Below are positions 34,179 to 41,747 of a stretch of 64,000 nucleotides of DNA, piece after piece (within the stretch, counting starts at the first letter, position 1; each line of letters begins with the position of its first letter). The position numbers and the translations under genes are program-made. The notes beneath the pieces are model-generated. The model did no database searches and had not been told where the DNA came from. It saw only the letters and a list, made by a program, of their open reading frames with translations. Source of the DNA: Nocardioides sp. Root140 (GTDB taxonomy: Bacteria > Actinomycetota > Actinomycetes > Propionibacteriales > Nocardioidaceae); assembly GCF_001426745.1 (NCBI RefSeq), contig NZ_LMFI01000010.1, positions 1,412,652-1,476,651 of the forward strand. The letters run 5' to 3'.

Positions 34179-34625
34179 TCAGCCGGCGACGACGTTGAGC
34201 GCCACCGTGGCGGAGACCCCGTCGTACAGCTTGACCGACACCTGGTGCGCGCCGAGGGCCTTGATCGGGTTGCCCGCGACGATCGTGCGCTTGTCGACCT
34301 GCTCGCCCGAGGTCTCGGACAGGGCAGCGGCGATCTCGGCAACGGTCACGGCGCCGAACAGGCGGCCACCTTCACCGGCACGGACGGCGACCTTGACGGG
34401 CGCGGCCTCGAGCTTGGCCTTGACCTCGCCGGCGTGGTCCTGGTCGCGCAGCGCGCGCGAGGCGCGGGCGGACTTGATGGACTCGATGGTCTTCTCGCCA
34501 CCCTTGGTCCAACGGACCGCGTCGCCGCGGGGGATGAGGTAGTTACGGCCGTAGCCGTCCTTGACCTCGACCACGTCGCCGGGGGCGCCGAGGCCGTCAA
34601 CTTCCTGGGTCAGGATGAGCTTCAT
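34179..34625 (-). CDS. rplI: 50S ribosomal protein L9
   Basis: 148 residues. Characteristic start [20 protein letters not shown] and [13 protein letters not shown], a long central helix, and the C-terminal domain with [16 protein letters not shown]. It binds 23S rRNA at the base of the L1 stalk. GAGAGGA precedes ATG 34625. Last gene of the rpsF-ssb-rpsR-rplI operon, 14 bp after rpsR. Confidence 0.95.
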   Translation of the reverse strand: MKLILTQEVDGLGAPGDVVEVKDGYGRNYLIPRGDAVRWTKGGEKTIESIKSARASRALRDQDHAGEVKAKLEAAPVKVAVRAGEGGRLFGAVTVAEIAAALSETSGEQVDKRTIVAGNPIKALGAHQVSVKLYDGVSATVALNVVAG

Positions 34626-34639
34626 GTTCGCAAATCCTC

Positions 34640-34876
34640 TCAGCGACCGGTGGACGTGTAGGGCAGGAGTGCGACCTCGCGGGCGTTCTTGACCGCGATG
34701 GCAACGTCGCGCTGGTGCTGCACGCAGTTGCCGGTCACCCGACGGGCACGGATCTTGCCGCGGTCGGAGATGAACTTGCGGAGGAGCGTGGTGTCCTTGT
34801 AGTCGACACCGGTCGCCTTCTCCTTGCAGAACTGGCAAACCTTCTTCTTGGGCTTGCGAATCACTGCCTTGGCCAT
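34640..34876 (-). CDS. rpsR: 30S ribosomal protein S18
   Basis: 78 residues: [40 protein letters not shown], then [20 protein letters not shown]. It keeps the CxxC and the later Cys/His residues of the zinc-binding (C+) type of S18. It binds 16S rRNA in the platform next to S6, which is encoded in the same operon. Confidence 0.97.
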   Translation of the reverse strand: MAKAVIRKPKKKVCQFCKEKATGVDYKDTTLLRKFISDRGKIRARRVTGNCVQHQRDVAIAVKNAREVALLPYTSTGR

Positions 34877-35006
34877 TGTGGTGCTCCCTTTCGTGAAGCC
34901 CGGCCGCGCGTCTCAGCGGGCCGGAATGGATGTTGGCTAACGGAAATTGTGGTGCTGTGCGGTCTCGCCACGGTCGCTGTGCGACCTGCTCGACCGACGG
35001 ATCAAC

Positions 35007-35576
35007 TCAGAAGGGAGGCTCTTCGGACGACACGCCCGGAGCGGCCCACGGGTCGGACTGACCCGCGTTGCCTGCCGGAGCGCCGCCCTGTGCCGGAGTG
35101 GCCCAAGGGTCGGCAGCAGGGGCGCCCTGCTGGGACTGGCCGCCCTGGTTGAAGCCGCCGCCCTGCGACGGACCGCCCTGGTTGAAGCCACCGCCACCGC
35201 CGCCGCCACCGCGGGAAGCCCGCGTGACCTTGGCCGTGGCGTACTTCAGGCTGGGACCGACCTCTTCGACGTCGATCTCGAAGACCGTGCGCTTCTCACC
35301 CTCGCGGGTTTCGTAGGTGCGGGCCTTCAGGCGACCCTGCACGACGACACGCATGCCGCGCTGCAGGGACTCGGCGACGTTCTCCGCGGCCTGTCGCCAG
35401 ACAGAGCAGGTCAGGAACAGCGCGTCGCCGTCCTTCCATTCGTTGCTCTGCTTGTCGAAGGTGCGCGGCGTCGATGCGATCCGGAAGTTCGCCACGGCCG
35501 CACCCGACGGGGTGAAGCGCAGCTCCGGGTCGTCGACGAGGTTGCCGACCACCGTGATTACGGTCTCGCCTGCCAT
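35007..35576 (-). CDS. ssb: single-stranded DNA-binding protein
   Basis: 189 residues. The OB fold has [61 protein letters not shown] long Gly/Gln/Asn/Pro-rich linker ends in SSEEPPF, the acidic C-terminal peptide (normally D-D-x-x-x-F-like) that recruits partner proteins. The OB part is complete. Placed between rpsF and rpsR as in most bacteria. ATG 35576 is chosen; longer frames upstream lack homology. Confidence 0.95.
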   Translation of the reverse strand: MAGETVITVVGNLVDDPELRFTPSGAAVANFRIASTPRTFDKQSNEWKDGDALFLTCSVWRQAAENVAESLQRGMRVVVQGRLKARTYETREGEKRTVFEIDVEEVGPSLKYATAKVTRASRGGGGGGGGFNQGGPSQGGGFNQGGQSQQGAPAADPWATPAQGGAPAGNAGQSDPWAAPGVSSEEPPF

Positions 35577-35662
35577 CTCAGGTCTCCCTTTGTTCTCAGC
35601 TGTTTGTGTGTCCGGACCATGGTGTACGCCGGCACCGACAGTGTGAAGACTTCTCCACAGAC

Positions 35663-35699
35663 TGGTTTCGAGACGGTCGCAGAGCGACCTCCTCAACCA
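35663..35699. repeat. hairpin repeat between rpsF and ssb
   Basis: TGGTTTCGAGACGGTCGC loops back through AGA to GCGACCTCCTCAACCA: stems TGGTT/AACCA and GGTCGC/GCGACC with an internal mismatch bulge. Flanking it, GTACGCCGG (about 35622) and CCGGCGTAC (about 35711) form an outer inverted repeat. It sits in the operon leader of ssb and could attenuate transcription between rpsF and ssb. Confidence 0.5.
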
Positions 35700-35723
35700 G
35701 CAGCAAGCTACCGGCGTACGCCG

Positions 35724-36011
35724 TCACGCCTGGGCGCGAAGGACCTTGGTGCGCAGCACGGACTCGTTCAGGGTGAGCTGGCGGTCGAACTCCTTGACCG
35801 TGGCCGGCTCGGCCTGCAGCGAGATGATGGCGTAGATGCCTTCAGCGTTCTTCTTGACCTCGTAGGCGAGGCGGCGACGTCCCCAGACGTCGACGGTCTC
35901 GACGGAGCCACCATCCTTGCGGATGACGTTGAGGTACTTGTCGAGGGACGGTTCGATCGTCCGCTCTTCGAGGTTCGGGTCGAGGATGACCATCACTTCA
36001 TATGCACGCAT
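35724..36011 (-). CDS. rpsF: 30S ribosomal protein S6
   Basis: 95 residues: [60 protein letters not shown]. First gene of the operon. ATG 36011 is preferred over the in-frame GTG 36023; AGGAGG and GGAG both lie just upstream. S6 pairs with S18 on the small subunit. Confidence 0.96.
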   Translation of the reverse strand: MRAYEVMVILDPNLEERTIEPSLDKYLNVIRKDGGSVETVDVWGRRRLAYEVKKNAEGIYAIISLQAEPATVKEFDRQLTLNESVLRTKVLRAQA

Positions 36012-36223
36012 AGCGGTCTCCACCTCCTCTGGACTCGGCGGCCACGGTCTCTCCGTGGCAGGAGGGCTTTGCGAATGTCAGCGGGATGCACCACTCGGGG
36101 GTACAGGGCCACAAGGACAGTGCAGGCTATCAGCGCGCGCGTACGGCGACGAAATCCGCCGACTGGATCCGGGGCCGATCCGGGCCGGAATGTTTGGCCG
36201 ATGAATGGGTAGGGTGGCCCCCG

Positions 36224-37624
36224 ATGACATCCATGGGGAACACGCCGCTCGCCGGCCGCTACGTGCTGATCGACCAGATCGGCGCCGGCGGCATGGGCTC
36301 TGTGTGGCGTGCCTGGGACCTCCGGAACCAGACGTTCGTGGCGGCGAAGGTGCTCGGCCAGCACGACAGCGGCATGCTGCTGCGCTTCGTGCGCGAGCAG
36401 TCGGTGCGCATCCGTCACCCCCACGTCGTCGCGCCCAGCGGCTGGGCCGCGGAGGACAACCTGGTCATCTTCACCATGGACCTGGTCAAGGGCGGCTCCA
36501 TCCAGACCCTGCTCGGCGACCACGGCAAGCTGCCCGAGTCGTACGCCGCGGTGGTGCTCGACCAGACGCTCCAGGCCCTCGAGGCGGTCCACGGTGCCGG
36601 AGTCGTGCACCGCGACGTCAAGCCGGCCAACCTGCTCCTCGAGCCGACCGGCACCCGCCGTCCGCACCTGCGCCTGGGCGACTTCGGTGTCGCCGCGCTG
36701 ATCGACGAGGTCCGGCTGACCCGCTTCCCCGGCGCCATCGGCACCGACGGCTACATGGCCCCCGAGCAGGCCCTCGGCGCCTCTCCCGAACCCCAGCAGG
36801 ACCTCTACGCCGTGGGCGTGGTCGGCATCCAGATGATCACCGGGCTCAGCCCGCGTCACCAGAAGGGCGCCCCTGACGGCAAGTACAAGGAGTTCCTCGA
36901 GGCGCTGATCCAGGAGGACTCCGAGGCCCGGCCGGCCAGTGCCTCCGAGGCGCTCCAGATGCTCCGCGAGATCGGCGTACCGCCCGGCACCCCGTGGCAG
37001 AACGACTCCGAGCCGCCCGAGGTTTTCAACCAGCTCAATGACGTGGCGCCGCCGCCCCCGTCGTACTACCCGTCCTACTCGACCGGCCAGATGGGCTCGA
37101 CCTATCCGACGCCGACCCCGTTCCCCGGGGCCGGCCAGGCACCCACGCCGTACGGCCCCGCATCACACGGCTCGGGCTCCCGCGGTTCGGGCAGCCAGGG
37201 CTCGGGTGCCCCCGGTTCAGGCGGCCAGGGGTCGGTCGGCCACGGTTCGGTGGCCCAGGGCGGCTTCGCCCAGGGTTCACGGGCGACGTCCGGACAGGGA
37301 CGCCACGCGGGTCCCCAGTCCGGCGCGCACTCCGGAGCGCAGTCGGGTGCCAACTCGGGCGCGCACTCCGGATCCAACTCCGGAGCCCAGGGGGCAAGCT
37401 CGGGCGCCCACTCCAGCCCGGGCAGCAACGCCGGGCCGACCTCCGCCGGCCGCACGGCCTTCGTCGGCCCGCCGATGCCCCAGCCGGTGACCGGCTACGA
37501 CGTCACGCGGCGGTCCGGTGCGGCCACGACCGGCGGCACCAGCACCGCCCTGATCGTGGCGATCGTCTGCTTCCTGGCCGCCATCGGCCTGGCCGGCAGC
37601 GCGATCTGGCTGGTCGTGGCCTGA
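36224..37624 (+). CDS. membrane-anchored Ser/Thr protein kinase (PknB-like, no sensor domain)
   Basis: 466 residues. The kinase domain (about 13-260) has IGAGGMGSVWRAWD, the Lys of FVAAKVL (K42), VVHRDVKPANLLLE (HRD 129-131), GDFGVA (DFG 153-155) and GYMAPEQ. A ~150-residue linker rich in Gly, Ser, His and Gln follows, partly in near-repeats (GSGSQGSG, SGAHSGAQSGA), then one TM helix at the very C-terminus. There is no extracellular PASTA or other sensor domain. Divergent from rpsF. Start may also be M4. Confidence 0.9.
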   Translation: MTSMGNTPLAGRYVLIDQIGAGGMGSVWRAWDLRNQTFVAAKVLGQHDSGMLLRFVREQSVRIRHPHVVAPSGWAAEDNLVIFTMDLVKGGSIQTLLGDHGKLPESYAAVVLDQTLQALEAVHGAGVVHRDVKPANLLLEPTGTRRPHLRLGDFGVAALIDEVRLTRFPGAIGTDGYMAPEQALGASPEPQQDLYAVGVVGIQMITGLSPRHQKGAPDGKYKEFLEALIQEDSEARPASASEALQMLREIGVPPGTPWQNDSEPPEVFNQLNDVAPPPPSYYPSYSTGQMGSTYPTPTPFPGAGQAPTPYGPASHGSGSRGSGSQGSGAPGSGGQGSVGHGSVAQGGFAQGSRATSGQGRHAGPQSGAHSGAQSGANSGAHSGSNSGAQGASSGAHSSPGSNAGPTSAGRTAFVGPPMPQPVTGYDVTRRSGAATTGGTSTALIVAIVCFLAAIGLAGSAIWLVVA

Positions 37625-37641
37625 CGCCGACGCGGTTCGCG

Positions 37642-37746
37642 TCAGCGGTTGCGCAGCAGCACGAGTCCGACGACGGTCAGCACCGCCGCGGCCGCGATCA
37701 GGCTCCAGATGAGCGCCCACGGCTCGCTGGCCAGCACCGGGATCAT
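37642..37746 (-). CDS. 34-residue membrane peptide, translationally coupled
   Basis: MIPVLASEPWALIWSLIAAA then AVLTVVGLVLLRNR: a single TM helix with a basic end. Its ATG (37746-37744) overlaps the TGA (37745-37743) of the larger upstream gene, so the two are co-translated. Both end in a TM helix plus basic tail, suggesting they interact in the membrane. Confidence 0.65.
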   Translation of the reverse strand: MIPVLASEPWALIWSLIAAAAVLTVVGLVLLRNR

Positions 37747-38978
37747 GCGCGGCTCCGACGGTGACGGCCCAGGGCAATCACGCCGGCGGCGGCCATCACG
37801 GCCGACCCGGCGAAGAGGCCACCGACCGCGGCCCACGGAGTCTCGTCCGACGACGAGGACGAGGCCTCCGACTTCTTCTCGTCGGACTCCTCCTGCGCCG
37901 CGTCGGACCCGTCGAGCGCGGCGACCGGCTCCGCGTCCTGGGCGTACGGCGACGTGGCGGCCTTGTCGGTGATCACCTTGGTGTCGACCATGAAGTCGGC
38001 ACCGCTGGGCTGGATGTCCTGCTGGCCCAGCTGCAGCAGCACGTAGTAGGTGCCGGGGAACGCCGCGGTGACACCCTCGGCCTCGCGGTTGCGCCAGGTG
38101 ATCGACGGGGAGACCACGCCTCCGTCGAGGGTGTTGTACTTCAGGTCGATGTCGTCGAAGCCCGGCGGCTCACCCTTCGCACCCTGGGTGGCCGTGCCCC
38201 AGGCGGACTTCCCGCCCACGGGGTTGATCAGGATCGGCCGCACGGTCACGTTGTCGACGGTCTCGGGGCCGTCGTACGTCAGCCACACCTGCAGGTGCTG
38301 GTTCCAGTCGAGCGGCACCTTGAACAGGGCCGCCTTGCCCGGGTCGACATGCACCTTCCACTTGCCGTCGACCAGCTCGGGCGCGTCGGCGAACGTGTGG
38401 CCCAACGTGGCGTCGCCCTTGTCGGTCGAGGGGGTGCCGACCCACTTCTGGTTCGTCGCCGGCGGAGGCAGGATCGAGGCGTCGGCGACCGGCGGCTCCT
38501 CCCACACCACGAGGTTGGCCTCGGCGTTCGGCACCGTCGTGGGGTCCCAGCTCTGGAGGCCGAACAACACCTTGTCGGCCGTGCTGCACGACTGGTTCGT
38601 CGAGGCTGAGCCGGCGATCAGGTCGTGGCGGCCGTAGTAGGAGTCGGCGTACGCCCCCTGCCCGCAGTCCTGGTTGGTGCCGTCGGCGGTGGGCGTGATG
38701 TACCAGGACCCGTCCACCGGCTTCGGCGCGATCAGCGACTCGCCCACCCAGATCGTCGAGTCGTCGATCGTGCGCTCGACCGCGAAGTACGCGGTGTCGG
38801 TGGAGTCGGGCATGTTCATGGTGTGCAGGCCGGGCTCGACGGCAGGGGCGCTGCCGACGTCGGTGGCGAGCTCCACCGGCTCGTCGTCGGCCGAGGTGTA
38901 CGCCGCGGCGGGCGCCAGCAGGCAGGCCGCAGTGAAGCCTGCGGCGGCCGACCCGAGGAGCCGTCGTGAACGCTTCAT
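37743..38978 (-). CDS. surface protein with signal peptide and C-terminal TM
   Basis: 411 residues. Signal peptide (RRLLGSAAAGFTAACLLAPA), a ~330-residue extracellular region with two PQ-like beta domains and paired cysteines (TNQDCGQGAY, STNQSCSTAD), then an acidic Ser-rich stretch and a TM helix (AAVGGLFAGSAVMAAAGVIA) with a basic RHRRSRA tail. The topology resembles mycosin-adjacent or sortase-independent anchored surface proteins, but no family is recognised. Downstream gene overlaps it (37642). The kinase gene at 36224 is convergent. Confidence 0.7.
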   Translation of the reverse strand: MKRSRRLLGSAAAGFTAACLLAPAAAYTSADDEPVELATDVGSAPAVEPGLHTMNMPDSTDTAYFAVERTIDDSTIWVGESLIAPKPVDGSWYITPTADGTNQDCGQGAYADSYYGRHDLIAGSASTNQSCSTADKVLFGLQSWDPTTVPNAEANLVVWEEPPVADASILPPPATNQKWVGTPSTDKGDATLGHTFADAPELVDGKWKVHVDPGKAALFKVPLDWNQHLQVWLTYDGPETVDNVTVRPILINPVGGKSAWGTATQGAKGEPPGFDDIDLKYNTLDGGVVSPSITWRNREAEGVTAAFPGTYYVLLQLGQQDIQPSGADFMVDTKVITDKAATSPYAQDAEPVAALDGSDAAQEESDEKKSEASSSSSDETPWAAVGGLFAGSAVMAAAGVIALGRHRRSRA

Positions 38979-39066
38979 GGGCTCCACTTTTCCACACGAG
39001 TGGGCGGAGAGGCGTCATCGTCCGCGCGCTCGGTAGGGTTGGATCAGTCGAAAGGGGGTCCCGGGG

Positions 39067-40443
39067 ATGAACGACGTGCAGGAAGACAGGCGCCGACAGC
39101 AGGCCGAGTTGTACGGCGACCCCATCGACGTGCTCGCCAACAAGGTGCAGCACCTCATGGGCCTGGGGATTCCCGAGCTGGCCGAGGTGATCGGTCTGTC
39201 CGTGCCGATGCTGACCAAGCTGCTCACCGCCGAACGCGTCGGCATCGGCAACAACGTGGCCATGGGCCGGCTCACCAGGCTGCAGGAGTTCACCAGCCAG
39301 CTGATCAGCGGCGAGGCCTCGCGTGACGAGATCCAGCTGACCCTGGCCCAGATCAAGGCCTCCACCACCCCCGCCCGGCCGAGCCGGGTCACCGCCGTCG
39401 CGAAGGCGACCCCGACCGCGGCTCAGCAGGACACCAGCCCGCGCCGCCCGATGATCGCCCCCGGCACCGGCGAGCGTCCGCTGATCACCCCGACGTCACT
39501 GGGCTACGCGCGGTCGGTGGTGGGCCGCCACGTGAAGCCGACTCCGGCGTACCGCTGGCCGCTGCTCGAGCGCTTCACCCGCACCGAGACGTGGGTCAAG
39601 CACGAGAACCACTCACCCACGGGCGCGTTCAAGGTGCGCGGCGGGCTCAACTTCCTCGAACGGCTGCGCGTCTCGGGCATGCCCGCGCCGTCCGGCCTGA
39701 TCTCGGCCACCCGCGGCAACCACGGCCAGAGCCTCGCGTTCGCCGGCAGCAAGTACGGCGTCCCGATCACGATCGTGGTGCCCAGGGGCAACAACCCCGA
39801 CCAGTCCGACTCCATGGACGGCCTCGGCGCCGAGGTGATCGAGCACGGCGACGACTTCCAGGAGGCCCGCGAGTACGCCGCCCGGCTGGCCGGCGAGCGC
39901 ACCCTGCTGATGGTGCCGCCGTTCCACGCGTGGCTGGTCGAGGGCGTGGCGACGTACGCCGCAGAGCTGCACGAGTCGGTGCCCGGGCTCGAGGCGATCT
40001 ACGTGCCGATCGGCATGGGCTCGGGCGCCTGCGCCAACATCCTGGTCCGTGACCTGCTCGGGCTCCGCACCGAGATCATCGGCGTGGTGGCCGCGGGCGC
40101 CCCGGCGTACGCCCTCTCCTACGAGGCGGGCCGCCCGGTCTCGACCGACAGCGCCGACACCTTCGTCGACGGCGCCGCCTGCCGCACCCCCGACCCGATC
40201 GCGGTCGACATCATCAACCGCGGCATCTCCCGCATCGTGCGGGTCTCCGAGGAGGAGGCCGCCGAGGCGATGGCGCTCACCTACCGCACCACGCACAACC
40301 TCGCCGAGCCCGCGGGGTCGCTGGCGCTGGCCGGCATGCTCGCCGACACCGACCGCCCCGAGGGCCGCAAGACCGCGATCGTGCAGACGGGCGGCAACTG
40401 TGACCTCGCCACGCTGTCCCGGGTCACCACCGACGTCGTCTGA
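39067..40443 (+). CDS. PLP-dependent threonine dehydratase-like enzyme with N-terminal HTH-like domain
   Basis: 458 residues. Residues ~15-90 look like a helix-turn-helix DNA-binding domain (LANKVQHLMGLGIPELAEVI, GLSVPMLTKLLTAERVGIGN). After a Pro/Ala linker, residues ~135-455 are a fold-type II PLP enzyme: NHSPTGAFKVRGG (PLP lysine), ISATRGNHGQSLAFAG, IGMGSGACANI and TGGNCDLATL. The enzyme part would deaminate a small hydroxy amino acid such as threonine or serine. The fusion in one uninterrupted frame is unusual; I see no sign of a frameshift. Confidence 0.8.
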   Translation: MNDVQEDRRRQQAELYGDPIDVLANKVQHLMGLGIPELAEVIGLSVPMLTKLLTAERVGIGNNVAMGRLTRLQEFTSQLISGEASRDEIQLTLAQIKASTTPARPSRVTAVAKATPTAAQQDTSPRRPMIAPGTGERPLITPTSLGYARSVVGRHVKPTPAYRWPLLERFTRTETWVKHENHSPTGAFKVRGGLNFLERLRVSGMPAPSGLISATRGNHGQSLAFAGSKYGVPITIVVPRGNNPDQSDSMDGLGAEVIEHGDDFQEAREYAARLAGERTLLMVPPFHAWLVEGVATYAAELHESVPGLEAIYVPIGMGSGACANILVRDLLGLRTEIIGVVAAGAPAYALSYEAGRPVSTDSADTFVDGAACRTPDPIAVDIINRGISRIVRVSEEEAAEAMALTYRTTHNLAEPAGSLALAGMLADTDRPEGRKTAIVQTGGNCDLATLSRVTTDVV

Positions 40444-40460
40444 CCTACGCCCCACGTCCT

Positions 40461-40625
40461 CCTGATGCGCCAACCGTGGATTATTGCGTCGCGAGCCGTG
40501 GTTTCCTGATGCGCCAACCGTGGATTATTGCGTCGCGAGCCGTGGTTTCTTGATGCGCGAACCGTGGATTATTGCGTCGCGAGCCGTGGGTTCTTGATGC
40601 GCGAACCGTGGATCCTTGATGCCTG
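40461..40625 (+). repeat. 22-nt tandem repeats, array 1
   Basis: Three 44-nt units plus a partial one, each made of two related 22-nt halves: CTTGATGCGCGAACCGTGGA.. and ATTGCGTCGCGAGCCGTGGT... It starts 18 bp after the stop of the threonine-dehydratase-like gene and reads in that gene's sense direction. Related arrays lie at 41684, 55209 and 55403. Confidence 0.85.
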
Positions 40626-40633
40626 TAGGTCGG

Positions 40634-40751
40634 CTTGGCGCGGGCGGACCCACGCCAAGCGGACCGTGGGACAGGTAAGTAGCGCCCCTCCTGGCCTCCA
40701 CGCGCGTTGAACACGGCCGCGGGCATGCCAGTTGCCTGTCCCACGGTCCGC
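40634..40751. repeat. long inverted repeats upstream of endonuclease IV
   Basis: A perfect 17-bp inverted repeat, GCGGACCGTGGGACAGG (40659-40675) and its complement (40735-40751), with a 59-nt loop. A smaller hairpin, CTTGGCG (40634-40640)/CGCCAAG (40653-40659), abuts it. No gene lies in the loop. Confidence 0.75.
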
Positions 40752-40866
40752 CCACCGCCGCCCACGGCCATTCACCCAGCACCAGCCAGCCACCGACGAC
40801 CACGCGTCGGCGGGCTTCGCCCCTCGCACGAGAGTGCTGTCCGACCGGGCTCCTACGATGGGCCAC

Positions 40867-41676
40867 ATGAGCTCCCCGTCCACCAGCACAGCCATCGGCG
40901 CGCACGTCGACCAGACCGACCCGATCGCGGAGGCGCGCGCCCGTGACACCACGCTGGTGCAGTTCTTCCTCGGCAACCCGCAGAGCTACAAGGGCCCGGT
41001 CATCGCGTACGCCGGCGGCGCCGAGGGCCTGAAGGCAGATGCGGAGGAGGCCGGCGTCGACCTCTACGTGCACTCGCCGTACCTCATCAACGTGGCCACC
41101 ACGAACAACCGGCTGCGCATCCCGAGCCGCAAGCTGCTGCAGTCCCACATGGATGCCGCGGCGTCCATCGGCGCCAAGGGGCTGGTCGTGCACGGCGGGC
41201 ACCTCAAGGACGACGAGGACCCGTCGATCGGCTTCGACAACTGGCGCAAGGCGATTGCCGCGACCGACCTCAAGATCCCCCTGCTGATCGAGAACACCGC
41301 CGGCGGTGACAACGCGATGACTCGTTACCTCGAGCGCATCAAGGGCGTGTGGGGCGCGATCGAGGGTGAGGAGCAGGCCGACATGGTCGGCTTCTGCCTC
41401 GACACCTGCCACGCCCATGCCGGTGGCAACAACCTCGAGACCATCGTCGACGACGTGCTGGCGATCACCGGCCGCATCGACCTCGTGCACGCCAACGACA
41501 GCCGCGACGACTTCGACTCGGGCGCCGACCGGCACGCCAACCTGGGTGCGGGCCACATCGACCCCGACCTGCTGGCCTCGGTGATCCGCGACGCGAAGGC
41601 TCCCGCGCTCCTCGAGACCCCGGGTGGTTCCGCGGAGCACGTGGCCGACACCGCGTGGTTGCGCGAACGCCTCTGA
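40867..41676 (+). CDS. nfo: deoxyribonuclease IV (endonuclease IV)
   Basis: 269 residues, AP endonuclease family 2. Metal-binding motifs in order: VHSPYLINVAT, GLVVHGGH, LLIENTAGG, GFCLDTCHAHAGG, DLVHANDS and DRHANLGAGHI, then LLETPGG. It cleaves the phosphodiester bond 5' to abasic sites in base excision repair, using three Zn ions. ATG 40867 starts the homologous region. It is bracketed by repeat arrays 1 and 2, which point towards each other. Confidence 0.92.
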   Translation: MSSPSTSTAIGAHVDQTDPIAEARARDTTLVQFFLGNPQSYKGPVIAYAGGAEGLKADAEEAGVDLYVHSPYLINVATTNNRLRIPSRKLLQSHMDAAASIGAKGLVVHGGHLKDDEDPSIGFDNWRKAIAATDLKIPLLIENTAGGDNAMTRYLERIKGVWGAIEGEEQADMVGFCLDTCHAHAGGNNLETIVDDVLAITGRIDLVHANDSRDDFDSGADRHANLGAGHIDPDLLASVIRDAKAPALLETPGGSAEHVADTAWLRERL

Positions 41677-41683
41677 CACCAGG

Positions 41684-41747
41684 AACCCACGGTTGGCGCA
41701 TCAAGAACACGCGGTTCGCGCATCAATAACCCACGGCTCGCGCTACC
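41684..41747 (-). repeat. 22-nt tandem repeats, array 2
   Basis: Three 22-nt units, AACCCACGGTTGGCGCATCA.., AACACGCGGTTCGCGCATCA.., AACCCACGGCTCGCGCTACC, the complement of array 1. The last unit overlaps the stop codon (41743-41745) of the CHAT gene, and it is in sense orientation relative to that gene. Confidence 0.85.

Noticed and set aside
40461..40625. Possible CRISPR array
   Set aside because: The 22-nt units are contiguous with no variable spacers and no cas genes are present.
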